From: Ferrovibrio terrae
GTDB taxonomy: Bacteria; Pseudomonadota; Alphaproteobacteria; Ferrovibrionales; Ferrovibrionaceae
Assembly: GCF_007197755.1 (NCBI RefSeq)
Contig: NZ_CP041636.1
Location: 372,001-436,000 of the forward strand
Direction: 5' to 3'
Length of the DNA stretch: 64,000 nucleotides
In this document: in pieces, positions 18,466 through 27,375 of the stretch
How the letters are laid out: the number at the start of each line of letters is the position of its first letter
Numbering within the stretch: position 1 is the first letter of the stretch
Notes under the pieces: generated by a model
What the model was told of the DNA's origin: nothing
What the model saw: the letters and a program-made list of their open reading frames with translations, nothing else
Databases searched by the model: none
Made by a program: the position numbers and the translations under genes

Positions 18466-19052
18466 GCCTTCTCCCCGTTAGCACCTTCGGTGCTGTACTG
18501 CTTCTGCAACACCTGCTCCAGCTCCTCGACGTCGCCCAGCCGTGGCGGCCAGTTCCCATGTTTGATGCAATAGATACAGCGCAAGACCTCGGCGATGCCC
18601 TGCGCGATCAGCATGGCGCCGGCAATCGGGATGATGGTCTTGAACGGATAGATGATCGGGCCGGCCGGCGTGAACAGGCTGCGTTCCTTCACCGACCAGG
18701 AATAGGCGGCATAATCCCAGCCGACATAGAACATCGTGACGATGCCGGGGAAGAAGAACAGGAAATACAGAACCAGGTCCGACTTGGCCTGCGTGCTCGG
18801 CTTCCAGCTGCGGTAGATCCAGTCACCGCGCACATGACCGTTGCGCGCCAGCGTATAGGCGCCGGCCATCATGAACAGAGTGCCATAGAGGATATAGGCG
18901 GCGTCGAACGCCCACTCGGTCGGGGCGCCCAGCACATAGCGGGCGAAGACCTCGTAACTCGTGGCTGCCGTCAGCAGCAGAATGCACCAGCCGAAGGCCT
19001 TGCCGAGCCAGGTGTTGATCGTGTCGATCCAGAAAACCAGACGATTATCCAT
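18462..19052 (-). CDS. dctQ: TRAP transporter small permease subunit
   Basis: A 196-residue membrane protein with four hydrophobic segments and the DctQ pattern EVFARYVLGAPTEWAFDAAY in its first third. It forms the membrane complex with DctM. It lies between dctP and dctM, 4 bp overlapping dctM and separated from dctP by 108 bp holding a strong hairpin. It is somewhat longer than the usual 160-180 residues, with a charged C-terminus. Confidence 0.92.
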   Translation of the reverse strand: MDNRLVFWIDTINTWLGKAFGWCILLLTAATSYEVFARYVLGAPTEWAFDAAYILYGTLFMMAGAYTLARNGHVRGDWIYRSWKPSTQAKSDLVLYFLFFFPGIVTMFYVGWDYAAYSWSVKERSLFTPAGPIIYPFKTIIPIAGAMLIAQGIAEVLRCIYCIKHGNWPPRLGDVEELEQVLQKQYSTEGANGEKA

Positions 19053-19108
19053 GCGCGTCCCTGTTCCGCGTATTTATATGTTGTTTACGCAAGTCCCACT
19101 TAAACGAC

Positions 19109-19136
19109 GGGAACCGCCGGTCTCCCGGCGGTTCCC
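19109..19136 (-). terminator. 12-bp perfect hairpin between dctP and dctQ
   Basis: GGGAACCGCCGG and CCGGCGGTTCCC pair perfectly around loop TCTC. There is no T-tract, so rather than ending transcription it may protect the dctP mRNA 3' end or reduce read-through, giving more binding protein than permease. Confidence 0.6.
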
Positions 19137-19160
19137 GCAAACACTCTGAGTGTTTTCGCC

Positions 19161-20303
19161 TTAGCCCTTGCGATTGAAGAAATGGTTGTAGGCCATTTCC
19201 TTGCTCGGGTTGTTCAGCAGTTCGTAGCGCACCGTACGGCGCACCCAGTCCTGTTGCGACTTGATGACCTTCGCGAAGAAGGCTTCCTCGTTCTGCGCCT
19301 TCAGCACCACGTCCCAGGCCTTCAGCTGCGCTTCCTGCACCGCGCGCGGCGTGCGGAAGACGCGGACCTTGTCCTTGGCCTGCATCTCGGCCAGATCCTT
19401 CGAATAGCGGTCGAGCGCTTTCCACGACATGTCGGCGGAAGACGCCTCGGCAGCGTATTTCAGGATCTGCTTCTGCTCGGCCGGCAGGGCATCATACTTG
19501 GTCTTGTTGAACAGGATTTCGAACATCTCGGCTGCCTGGTGATAGCTCTGCAGCATGTAGACCTTCGAAACGTCCGGGAAGCCCAGCACGCGGTCGGACG
19601 ACGGGTTGTTGAATTCCGCGCCGTCCAGCAGGCCACGATCCATCGCCGGAACGATTTCACCGCCGGCCACGATGGTGACGGCTGCGCCCATTTCCTTGAA
19701 CACATCGGCCGAAAGACCGACCGTGCGGTACTTCATGCCCTTCAGGTCGTCAGCTGTCTTGATTTCCTTCTTGAACCAGCCGAGCGGCTGAGCCGGCATC
19801 GGACCCGACATGAAGCCGACCAGGTTGAGCTTCAGGATGTCGTGCATCAGCTCGTTGTAGAACTTGTAGCCGCCACCGTAGTTCATCCAGGCCATCACGC
19901 CGTTGGCGTCCCAGCCGAACGGCGGCACAGTGCCGAACAGCGAAAAGGCCTTGTGCTTGCCATACCAGTAGGCCGACACGCCATGGCCGGCATCCAGCAC
20001 GCCGCTATGCACGGCATCCTGCATGCCGAAGGCGGGCACCACCGAACCGGCGGCCAGCACATCGAGCTTCAGGCGGCCGCCCGACAGCTCGTTGACGCGG
20101 GTGGCGAAGTCGGTGGCCATCTCGTGGAAGATGTCCTTGGTCGGCCAGGTCGACTGATACTTCAGGGTCACCGTCTGGGCGCGCGACACCTGCGGCATCG
20201 CCACGGTGGCAACGGCAGCGGCACCGGCAACGCCGGCCCCGCGCAGGAACTGGCGACGCCCGGACGTCTTGGACGCAATGGGGGTGTCTTTACGCTCGGT
20301 CAT
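19161..20303 (-). CDS. dctP: TRAP transporter substrate-binding protein
   Basis: A 380-residue periplasmic binding protein of the DctP family. It begins with a Tat-type signal (SGRRQFLRGAGVAG, near residues 14-27) and carries the family segment KGMKYRTVGLSADVFKEMG. The start at 20303 is preceded by GGGAGGATATA; the upstream in-frame ATG adds 26 residues that would bury the signal peptide. It resembles the members that bind mono- and dicarboxylates or aromatic acids (FcbT/TakP type). The ligand is unknown. Confidence 0.92.
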   Translation of the reverse strand: MTERKDTPIASKTSGRRQFLRGAGVAGAAAVATVAMPQVSRAQTVTLKYQSTWPTKDIFHEMATDFATRVNELSGGRLKLDVLAAGSVVPAFGMQDAVHSGVLDAGHGVSAYWYGKHKAFSLFGTVPPFGWDANGVMAWMNYGGGYKFYNELMHDILKLNLVGFMSGPMPAQPLGWFKKEIKTADDLKGMKYRTVGLSADVFKEMGAAVTIVAGGEIVPAMDRGLLDGAEFNNPSSDRVLGFPDVSKVYMLQSYHQAAEMFEILFNKTKYDALPAEQKQILKYAAEASSADMSWKALDRYSKDLAEMQAKDKVRVFRTPRAVQEAQLKAWDVVLKAQNEEAFFAKVIKSQQDWVRRTVRYELLNNPSKEMAYNHFFNRKG

Positions 20304-20556
20304 TATATCCTCCCAGGGATGTTTCGCCGGTTTCCGGCTATGTTTTGAATCGAAAATGTAAAATTCGAGCGCCGCCATCATTGGTCGTATACGTTGTGCG
20401 GAGCAAGCGGAATTTTATCCGGAAGTTACGCCCCGCATTGCACAATTTCGTGCACGGGCGCGCAAAGTCGCGGTTTGGCGCGTACGAACCAATTTGACGG
20501 GACGGACCATTTGGCCTCAGACTTAAGTCCAATAAGAAAATACTCGGAGGATCGCC
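20304..20556. promoter_or_regulatory. Divergent control region, dctP and class II aldolase
   Basis: A 253-bp region that must hold both promoters. It contains the inverted repeat TGCAC-AATTTC-GTGCA at 20439-20454 and AT-rich stretches near each gene. No regulator gene is adjacent and no known operator could be named. Confidence 0.35.
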
Positions 20557-21351
20557 ATGACACCGCCCGCCGCTGCGCTCAAGCCCAATGCGCTTAAGTC
20601 TGGGGCCGATATCCGCACACAGGTGAGTGCCGAAGAATGGCAGGTCCGCACCGACCTGGCCGCAGCCTATCGCCTGGTGGCACATTACGACTGGGATGAC
20701 CTGATTTTCACGCATATTTCCGCCCGCGTGCCGGGACCGGACGAGCATTTCCTGATCAATCCCTATGGCTGGATGTTCCACGAGATCACTGCTTCGTCGC
20801 TGGTGAAGGTAGACCTTGAGGGTAATATCGTCTCGCCCACCGACAACATCATCAATCCGGCCGGCTTCACCATCCATTCCGCCATCCATGCGGCGCGCCA
20901 CGATGTCGGCTGCGTGATTCATTTGCATACAAGCGATGGCATCGCCGTTTCGGCCCAGGCCGACGGGCTGCTGCCCTTGAGCCAGACCGCGATGATCGCG
21001 CTGAGCATGCTGAGCTACCACGAATACGAAGGCATCGCGCTCAATCTGGACGAGCGCGAGCGGCTGGTCGCCGATCTCGGCATGAACAACCTGATGATCC
21101 TGCGCCAGCATGGCACGCTGGCCTGCGGCAAAACCGTCGCCTCGGCCTTCCTCAATATCCATCTGCTCGAGCGCGCCTGTCAGGCGCAGATCAAGACGCT
21201 GGCCGGCGGCACGAAACTGCACCCCACGCCGGTCGGCGTGCCGGAACTGGTGAAGGCGCAGGTGCGCGGCTCGAAGATTGATGTCAGCGGACTGGCCTGG
21301 GGCGGCCTGCTGCGCATGCTGGATGCGAAGGACGCGTCTTATAAGTCCTGA
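20557..21351 (+). CDS. Class II aldolase/adducin family protein
   Basis: A 264-residue protein of the class II aldolase/adducin fold. It has the zinc-binding His pair in VIHLHTSDGIAVSAQ (about residue 126-128) and a third His in RQHGTLACGK. It shows FTHISARVPGPDEHFLINPYGWMF (described here by its extent, residues 49-72), which is typical of the aldolase/epimerase group. CTCGGAGGATCGCC precedes the ATG. Substrate is unknown; many bacterial members are annotated only as class II aldolases. It converges with the next gene, with a 13-bp overlap. Confidence 0.88.
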   Translation: MTPPAAALKPNALKSGADIRTQVSAEEWQVRTDLAAAYRLVAHYDWDDLIFTHISARVPGPDEHFLINPYGWMFHEITASSLVKVDLEGNIVSPTDNIINPAGFTIHSAIHAARHDVGCVIHLHTSDGIAVSAQADGLLPLSQTAMIALSMLSYHEYEGIALNLDERERLVADLGMNNLMILRQHGTLACGKTVASAFLNIHLLERACQAQIKTLAGGTKLHPTPVGVPELVKAQVRGSKIDVSGLAWGGLLRMLDAKDASYKS

Positions 21352-22493
21352 ATGCGCTCCAGCAGCGCATCGACATCTGCGGCAGTGTGATACAGGCCGA
21401 AGCCGATGCGCAGGCGCGTGCCGCGATAATCGGTCACGACCTTCCGCGCCGCCAGCCGCTGCTGCACGACTGCGGCATTCTCAAGCTCGAAGGTGAGGAA
21501 GTTGCCGCGCGGCTGATCCTGCGGCACCACCAGCTGCGCGGCTGTCAGCGGACCCACCGGCAATGCCGCCGTGAAGCGATCCTGCAGGGCGCGCACATGC
21601 GCATGAATCATCGCCACGGTCACGCCGTCGCGCTCCAGCCAGTCCTGCACCGCGTTGAAGCGATACAGCCCGGACGGATCGAAGGTCGAGCCCATGAAGC
21701 GCCAGCCGGTCTCGGCATAGGCCGTGCGGCTGTCCTGCGCCGCCGACAGCGCGCCGAAAGCGGCATACCAGCCGGTATTGCGCGGCCGCTCGCCCCAGCC
21801 CGGCGGGCAATGCATGAAGGCCGCCCCCTCGCCTGCCATGGCGTATTTGTAGCCGCCGGCAATGTAGAAGGCGCGCGACGCCAGCCTCGACCAGTCGACC
21901 GGCCGCGCCATGAAGGCGTGATAGCCATCGACCGCCAGCATGGCTTCGCCGGCCGCAGCTGCGATCCCGCTGAAATCCTCCACGGCGAAACCGGAATTGA
22001 AAAAGACCTGACTGACAAAGATCAGGTCGAAACCGCCAGCTTTGGCAGCCGCGGCAAAGCGCGCCGCGAATGTATCGAAGGGCGCGACCGGAATCCGCGT
22101 CGCCTGCACCAGGCCGTCTTCCTCCATGCGCGCAACCTGCCGCGCGAAGGAATGGAATTCGCTGTCGCTGGTCAGCAGCCGGATCGGCTGGCCGGCCGGA
22201 AAGCAGGACAGCAGCCGCGTCACCAGTTCATGCGTGTTGGGCGCGAAGACCACGCTTTCCGGATCGGGCAGATTGAGCTGCCGCGCGACATGGCCCTGCG
22301 CCCCGGGCAGCACCGCACCCAGCACATGCCCCCATTTGCCGTCGATCAGCTTTGCGGCGTCTTCCCAGGCCTGCTGCTGCCCGGCCTGGCTGGCATCGGG
22401 CCAGCAGGAATGGCTGTGCGCGGCAAAATGCAGCCGGTCAGGCTCACTGGTGAGAAAACGCGAGAACTGCCGTTTCAGATCGAGGATCGTCAT
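21339..22493 (-). CDS. Class V aminotransferase fold enzyme, kynureninase-like
   Basis: A 384-residue PLP enzyme of the class V aminotransferase fold. The Schiff-base lysine is K216 in IAGGYKYAMAGEG, the PLP-ring Asp is D189 in AVDGYHAFM, and the C-terminus has YRGTRLRIGFGLYHT. These positions match kynureninase, and the gene is divergent from tryptophan 2,3-dioxygenase with only 62 bp between. It is shorter than typical kynureninase (about 410-420) and its motifs differ, so another class V activity on a related substrate cannot be excluded. No kynurenine formamidase gene is seen nearby. Confidence 0.75.
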   Translation of the reverse strand: MTILDLKRQFSRFLTSEPDRLHFAAHSHSCWPDASQAGQQQAWEDAAKLIDGKWGHVLGAVLPGAQGHVARQLNLPDPESVVFAPNTHELVTRLLSCFPAGQPIRLLTSDSEFHSFARQVARMEEDGLVQATRIPVAPFDTFAARFAAAAKAGGFDLIFVSQVFFNSGFAVEDFSGIAAAAGEAMLAVDGYHAFMARPVDWSRLASRAFYIAGGYKYAMAGEGAAFMHCPPGWGERPRNTGWYAAFGALSAAQDSRTAYAETGWRFMGSTFDPSGLYRFNAVQDWLERDGVTVAMIHAHVRALQDRFTAALPVGPLTAAQLVVPQDQPRGNFLTFELENAAVVQQRLAARKVVTDYRGTRLRIGFGLYHTAADVDALLERIQDL

Positions 22494-22555
22494 GCTGTTT
22501 GCTCTGCCGGGCGGTCGTGATACTTTAGATTTAAAGCATCGCCGGGAGCAAGCCC

Positions 22556-23374
22556 ATGACGACCGACGGCATCCAGACCGATTTCTCCGACCGCATGAGC
22601 TATGGCGATTATCTGCGGCTCGACACCCTGCTGTCGGCGCAGCAGCCGCTGTCGGGCGAGCAGGACGAGCTGCTGTTCATCACCATCCACCAGGTCCAGG
22701 AATTGTGGATGAAGCTGCTGAACAGCGAACTCGATATGGCGATCCGCCATATCCGGGCCGATGAGCTGGGCCCCAGCTTCAAATGCCTGTCGCGCGTGTC
22801 GCGCATCCAGGTCCAGCTGATCCAGGCCTGGGATGTGCTGAGCACCATGACGCCGGCGGATTACCTGCGCTTCCGCCCCTCGCTGGGGTCGTCGTCGGGT
22901 TTCCAGTCCTGGCAGTATCGCCAGATCGAATTCAAGCTCGGTGCCAAGAACCCGCTGATGCTGAAACCGCACAAACACCGCCCCGACATCTACGAACCGC
23001 TGGAGGCCGCCTTCAACGCGCCGAGCCTGTATGACGAGGCCCTGCGCCTGCTGGCGCGTCGCGGCCTGCCCGTCCCGGCCGATATCCTGCAACGCGACGT
23101 AACGGCGCCGCACCAGGCCGACAGCCGCGTGGAAGACGTCTGGGGGCTGATCTATCGCGAGTCCGAAACCCATTTCGATCTCTACGAACTGGCCGAGGAA
23201 CTGGTCGATGTGGAAGACAGCTTCCAGCAGTGGCGCTTCCGCCACATGAAGACGGTGGAACGCATTATCGGCATGCGGCAGGGCACCGGCGGCAGCGCCG
23301 GCGTGGCCTACCTGCGGCAGGCGCTGGAACGCAGTTTCTTCCCGGAATTGTGGTCAGTGCGGACCAAGCTCTAA
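22556..23374 (+). CDS. kynA: Tryptophan 2,3-dioxygenase
   Basis: A 272-residue heme enzyme that opens the tryptophan indole ring to N-formylkynurenine. Family marks are [15 protein letters not shown] near residue 41, the [11 protein letters not shown] segment, and the heme-ligand His230 in [14 protein letters not shown] followed by GTGGSAG. Length is normal for bacterial enzymes. It is divergent from the kynureninase-like gene, suggesting a shared promoter region and a tryptophan degradation function. Its 3' end overlaps the convergent AEC transporter gene by 4 bp. Confidence 0.96.
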   Translation: MTTDGIQTDFSDRMSYGDYLRLDTLLSAQQPLSGEQDELLFITIHQVQELWMKLLNSELDMAIRHIRADELGPSFKCLSRVSRIQVQLIQAWDVLSTMTPADYLRFRPSLGSSSGFQSWQYRQIEFKLGAKNPLMLKPHKHRPDIYEPLEAAFNAPSLYDEALRLLARRGLPVPADILQRDVTAPHQADSRVEDVWGLIYRESETHFDLYELAEELVDVEDSFQQWRFRHMKTVERIIGMRQGTGGSAGVAYLRQALERSFFPELWSVRTKL

Positions 23375-24309
23375 TACGCCGTGAACAGCACCATGAACGC
23401 CGACACCGTGATGGTGGCGATCACGGTGGTCACCAGGATCGTCGAGGACGCCCGCTGCACATAGGTGTTCTGCTGCGTGGCGAGGATGTAGACATTCGCC
23501 GCGGTCGGCATCGAGGCCTGGATCACCGCCACCGCCGTGAGGAAAGCATCCAGCTTCAGCACATAGGCCGCCAGCATCCAGACCACGAGCGGATGAATCG
23601 CCAGCTTGCCGATAGCGGCCAGCGACACCTGCTCCAGGCCCTCTGAAATCGGTCTTCCGACCAGCGTGAGGCCGAGTGCGAACAGGGCGCAGGGCGCCGA
23701 GGCATTGGCCAGCAGGTTGAGCAGGGTTTCCACCGGCGTGAGCAGGTTCAGGCCCGTCAGGCCCCAGAGCAGGCCGGCAAAGGTCGAGATGATCAGCGGA
23801 TTGCGCGACATGCCGATGGCGACGCGCTTGAAGATTGCCGGCAGCGACGCATTGCCGCCATTCGAGCCTTCGATCAGTGCCGTGGTCAGCGGAATCAGCA
23901 GCACATGGTCGAACACGATGATCAGCACGGCCGGCAGCACGGCGGCATCGCCGAACAGGGTCACCAGAATCGGTAGCCCCATGAAGCCGACATTGCCGAA
24001 GCTGGAGGACATGCCCTGCACGGCGCGTTCGCCCCAGTTGATGGCGAACAGCAGGCGGCTGAGCCCCACCGTGAAGGCATAGGCAATCAGGCCGCCGCCG
24101 CTGTAGGCGGCGACGAATTTCCAGTCGAAGGCCTCGAACACCGGCGCCTGCGCCATCTTGATGAACAGCATGGCCGGCAGGGCGAACCAGATCACGAAGG
24201 CATTCAGGCCAAGATAGGCCTGCGCCGTGATGATGCGGGTCCAGCCGGCGGCATAGCCGATAAAGATCAGCCCGAAGAATGGCAGCGAGACGTTGAGCAG
24301 CGTTCCCAT
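23371..24309 (-). CDS. AEC family transporter (auxin efflux carrier type)
   Basis: A 312-residue membrane protein with about ten hydrophobic segments in two halves, typical of the AEC/MDC permeases. It has [13 protein letters not shown] in the first half, the crossover region of this family. Substrates of characterised members include malonate and malate. It is convergent with kynA, and no functional link can be shown. Confidence 0.9.
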   Translation of the reverse strand: MGTLLNVSLPFFGLIFIGYAAGWTRIITAQAYLGLNAFVIWFALPAMLFIKMAQAPVFEAFDWKFVAAYSGGGLIAYAFTVGLSRLLFAINWGERAVQGMSSSFGNVGFMGLPILVTLFGDAAVLPAVLIIVFDHVLLIPLTTALIEGSNGGNASLPAIFKRVAIGMSRNPLIISTFAGLLWGLTGLNLLTPVETLLNLLANASAPCALFALGLTLVGRPISEGLEQVSLAAIGKLAIHPLVVWMLAAYVLKLDAFLTAVAVIQASMPTAANVYILATQQNTYVQRASSTILVTTVIATITVSAFMVLFTAY

Positions 24310-24333
24310 GGCCGGCAGTCAGCCACAAACGCC

Positions 24334-24353
24334 GTCCCCGCGAAAGCGGGGAC
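24334..24353. repeat. REP-like hairpin with GAAA loop
   Basis: GTCCCCGC and GCGGGGAC pair perfectly around a GAAA tetraloop. It lies between the AEC transporter start and the triple-hotdog gene, and resembles the short extragenic palindromes scattered in alphaproteobacterial genomes. Confidence 0.6.
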
Positions 24354-24379
24354 CCGAAAGATTTATGGGTTATCCACGC

Positions 24380-25744
24380 TCATTCCGCCGGCTGCGCCTG
24401 CACCAGCCGCTTGGAAAACGCCGCGCGCACCATCTCGGGCATCACGATCGACTTGCGGGCCTTGAGGTCGAACAGCACGGCCACCACCTCGGCGCGCGCC
24501 ACCGGCTGGTTTGTGTTGCTGTCGAGCATGAAATGGAAAAAGCGCCAGGTCTTTTCCCGCAGTTCCAGCATGCCGGTGCGGGCGTAATAGGCATCGCCGA
24601 TCCGCAGCGGCTGGAAATAGTCGATGGTGTAATCCAGTGCCGCCGAGCCGATGTTATGCTCGCGCATCTTGTCGGCCGTCAGGTCGCCGCCGGCCAGCAT
24701 ATTGCCCGCCGCCTGCGAGAAGCAGCCCATGTAGAAACGCGTCGCCATGCGGCCGGTCTCTTCCGCCTCCCAGCGGTCGACGCCGCCGCGCGCGGTCTCA
24801 TACATGCCGGCTACCGGCGCATCCGGCACCGGCACGCCGCCATGCGGCGCGGGCGGCGGCGGCGCTTTCAGCAGCACAGCCAGCGCATCGGCAGCCGTAC
24901 ATACGTCGGCCGGCAGGGCCAGCGGGCCAGTGCCATCCAGGCGATCCAGGATCACTTCCGCTTCACAGGTGGCAGACAGTGTGTTCGTCTCGGCCTCGTA
25001 AAGTTCGTGATACAGGAACAGCCGGTCAGCGGCGACCTCGCGGATACCGCTGCGCGCCCGCAGCACGGCGCCTTCGTGATTCTCACGCTTGAACTGGATG
25101 CGGTGCTTCAGCGGGCGCACGGCCACCTTGTCGGCCTGACGCCGCGTCGGACCATAGCCCAGCGCCAGCAACAGCTGCTTCTCGGCCTCGGCGAAGCGCG
25201 AGAGATAGAACTGCACGTTCAGATGCCCCATGCGGTCGCATTCCCAGGGCTGCACCGGCGAACGCCCCGTGGGCACAAAGCCATCCTCGACCGGGGGGAT
25301 CGCCACCTGCTGCGCCGGCGCGGCAGCATCGACACGCACGGTTTTGAAGCCCTCTTCCAGATCGGCCGGCAGCGGCACGGACTTGCGCTGCACCAGATCG
25401 AAACACAGCGCCAGCACATCAGCCTGCATGCAGAGCGCGCCGGTCTCGGCATTGTAGACGCGATGATGGAACTTGATCTTCTTGCCTTCGGCCAGCGTGA
25501 CGCCGCTTTCCATGCGGATCAGGTCGCCTGCATGCAGCTCGGAGACGAAGCGCGTCTCGGCATTCACTGCGGCGATGCCGAGCTTCAGTTCCTTGAAGGC
25601 CTTCTGTCCGAAATTGGCCGCCAGCATCACGCTGGCTGCCGCATCGCTGATGCGCGCGGTGTAGAACTGCACGTTCATATGGCCGTACTGATCGCATTCC
25701 CAGGCGGCGACCGAGCCGCGGAAGGTTTCGCGGAAATTGCTCAA
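24380..25744 (-). CDS. Triple hotdog (4HBT-like) thioesterase fusion
   Basis: A 454-residue protein with three tandem hotdog domains, at about residues 1-145, 160-290 and 315-454. The first two carry the thioesterase motif: WECDQYGHMN (D18, H22, N24) and WECDRMGHLN (D170, H174, N176). In the third the aligned segment is WEAEETGRMA, so the Asp, His and Asn are lost (E328, R332, A334). A Pro-rich linker (about 294-312) joins it. It lies in one operon with a TetR regulator and enoyl-CoA hydratase. Acyl-CoA thioesterase activity is inferred. The third domain may be structural. Confidence 0.85.
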   Translation of the reverse strand: MSNFRETFRGSVAAWECDQYGHMNVQFYTARISDAAASVMLAANFGQKAFKELKLGIAAVNAETRFVSELHAGDLIRMESGVTLAEGKKIKFHHRVYNAETGALCMQADVLALCFDLVQRKSVPLPADLEEGFKTVRVDAAAPAQQVAIPPVEDGFVPTGRSPVQPWECDRMGHLNVQFYLSRFAEAEKQLLLALGYGPTRRQADKVAVRPLKHRIQFKRENHEGAVLRARSGIREVAADRLFLYHELYEAETNTLSATCEAEVILDRLDGTGPLALPADVCTAADALAVLLKAPPPPAPHGGVPVPDAPVAGMYETARGGVDRWEAEETGRMATRFYMGCFSQAAGNMLAGGDLTADKMREHNIGSAALDYTIDYFQPLRIGDAYYARTGMLELREKTWRFFHFMLDSNTNQPVARAEVVAVLFDLKARKSIVMPEMVRAAFSKRLVQAQPAE

Positions 25745-25787
25745 GGTAAAGTCTCTCTGGATGAAGCTGTGGAGTGGAGCGGCCTAT

Positions 25788-25829
25788 GTTCGCGCCTCAG
25801 CGCACAGTGCGCAACCGTTCGCGCCTCAG
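25788..25829. repeat. 13-bp direct repeat
   Basis: GTTCGCGCCTCAG occurs at 25788-25800 and again at 25817-25829, 29 bp apart, in the gap between the tetR and triple-hotdog genes. The second copy overlaps the last codons of tetR. Function unknown. Confidence 0.4.
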
Positions 25830-26476
25830 GCGCGACCACGCAATCTTTGAACCAGCGCCTCGACATGACGACGCACCACCGCCTCGCCGGTATCGCCGAG
25901 GATTTTCAGTCGCCCGGTGGTTTCCAGCATCAGCGCCCCGCCGGTGGCTGCCGCAAGGGAAACCGTTTCCGCCCGCAGGTTTTCCGCTTCCACCGGAGCG
26001 ATGTGGCGCATGGCATCGCTCAGCACTGTGTAGCACTGGATCAGACGGCCGTTGAGCAGACGATCCAGTTCAGGCGTCAGGCCAGTCGGCTGGAAGCCCT
26101 GCCCCAGATAAAGCCCGAGATAGAGGTCATCGGGGCGTTGACGGTAGAAGTCATAAAACGCCAGCGCGCCCGCCATCAGCTGCTCATGTGCTACCGCTTT
26201 GGCGACGGCATCGCGCAGGTGCTTCTGCAGCTCGGCGAGCGAACCTGCCAGCAGTTCGGCATAGAGCGCCTCTTTCGCCGGATAATGCAGATAGACCGTG
26301 CCGACGGCGATTCCGGCTTCGGTGGCGATGGCGCGCAAGGTCGCGCCATCCAGGCCGTCGCGGGCGAAAATCTTGCGCGCCGCCTGCAGGATCGCCTCGC
26401 GCTTGAAGGCGCGGACGGCCTCGCGCCGGCCAGCCTTCTTATCGACGGCCTTTTTCTCGATGACCTCAGCGGGCAT
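25826..26476 (-). CDS. TetR family transcriptional regulator
   Basis: A 216-residue TetR regulator. The helix-turn-helix is near residues 34-60 (TLRAIATEAGIAVGTVYLHY), and the remainder is the variable ligand-binding dimer domain. Start set at the ATG giving MPAEVIEKK, 11 bp inside the end of the enoyl-CoA hydratase gene; an upstream in-frame ATG gives 9 more residues. It is cotranscribed with that gene and probably recognises the palindrome at 27353. The ligand may be an acyl-CoA, by context only. Confidence 0.88.
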   Translation of the reverse strand: MPAEVIEKKAVDKKAGRREAVRAFKREAILQAARKIFARDGLDGATLRAIATEAGIAVGTVYLHYPAKEALYAELLAGSLAELQKHLRDAVAKAVAHEQLMAGALAFYDFYRQRPDDLYLGLYLGQGFQPTGLTPELDRLLNGRLIQCYTVLSDAMRHIAPVEAENLRAETVSLAAATGGALMLETTGRLKILGDTGEAVVRRHVEALVQRLRGRA

Positions 26477-27320
26477 TTTTCCACGCCAGCGGATCGCCGC
26501 CATCGCGTTCCTTCACGGCGGCCTTGAAGCCGACCTGCTCGCAGCGCGCCTTGAAGGCGACGCCCTCGGGTGAATGCCGGGTGATGCCATCGAACAGCGT
26601 CGCCAGCGTCTGCGTCGAATTCAGCCCCATATTGTCATAGGCCTGATTCACCATCAGCTTCTGCATCATCAGCTGATTCTTCGGCACGCTGGCAATGCGC
26701 GCCACCAGTGCCTCGACATGGGCATCCAGCTGGTCGGCCGGCACGGTATCGATCACCAAGCCGTAGTCTTTTGCTGTCTTGCCGTCGATCAGGTCGCCGG
26801 TCAGGAGCATGCGCTTGGCCTTCTCGGCGCCCAGGCGATAGACCCACATCGCCGTGGTCGGACAGCCCCAGATGCGCGCCGGCGGATAGCCGATCTTGGC
26901 ATCCTCGGCCATCACGACGAGGTCGCAGCACAGCGCGATGTCGCTGCCGCCCGCCACCGCATAGCCGTGGATCTTGGCCACCACGGGCTTGAGCGAACGC
27001 CACAGGCTGAAGAAGCAGTCGGTGGAATGCCGCATCCACTGGTAATCAACCAGCGGGTCCCAGGGCATGTCCTGGCTGCCCTTCACCGGGCGCGGCGCCT
27101 CGGCATACTCCTTCAGGTCGTAGCCGGCGCAGAAGGCGCGCCCCGCCCCGCTCAGCAGGATCACATGCACATTGTCGTCCTGGTTGGCGCGCTCGACGGC
27201 GGCGCGCAGCAGGTCCGGCGTGGTTTCGTGGATGGCGTTGAGATGCTCGGGCCGGTTCAGCGTGATGCGGGCGATGCGGCCATCGCGTTCATAGAGTACG
27301 AAAGGCTCTGACTCGGACAT
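26466..27320 (-). CDS. Enoyl-CoA hydratase/isomerase family protein
   Basis: A 284-residue crotonase-fold protein. The oxyanion-hole segments are GAGRAFCAGYDL and GYAVAGGSDIALCCDLV. The second catalytic glutamate of true hydratases falls in IGYPPARIWGCPTTA, where it is replaced, so it may be an isomerase, hydrolase or other crotonase. Start is at the ATG giving MSESEPF, preceded by GCAGGAGGAAGCC. It heads the operon with tetR and the triple hotdog gene. Confidence 0.88.
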   Translation of the reverse strand: MSESEPFVLYERDGRIARITLNRPEHLNAIHETTPDLLRAAVERANQDDNVHVILLSGAGRAFCAGYDLKEYAEAPRPVKGSQDMPWDPLVDYQWMRHSTDCFFSLWRSLKPVVAKIHGYAVAGGSDIALCCDLVVMAEDAKIGYPPARIWGCPTTAMWVYRLGAEKAKRMLLTGDLIDGKTAKDYGLVIDTVPADQLDAHVEALVARIASVPKNQLMMQKLMVNQAYDNMGLNSTQTLATLFDGITRHSPEGVAFKARCEQVGFKAAVKERDGGDPLAWKNAR

Positions 27321-27352
27321 GGCTTCCTCCTGCTTCGGAGAAAACCTTATCA

Positions 27353-27372
27353 TTGTTCATAAAAATGAACAA
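27353..27372. promoter_or_regulatory. 20-bp perfect palindrome, probable TetR operator
   Basis: TTGTTCAT-AAAA-ATGAACAA lies 33 bp upstream of the hydratase start codon, at the promoter position of the hydratase-tetR-hotdog operon. A further half site, GTTCAT, follows at 27374. Perfect symmetry, length and location fit autoregulation by the TetR protein encoded in the operon. Confidence 0.7.
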
Positions 27373-27375
27373 CGT

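Noticed and set aside
24293-26527. A 744-residue plus-strand reading frame
   Set aside because: Antisense to the triple hotdog and TetR genes; low-complexity His/Arg/Gln content.
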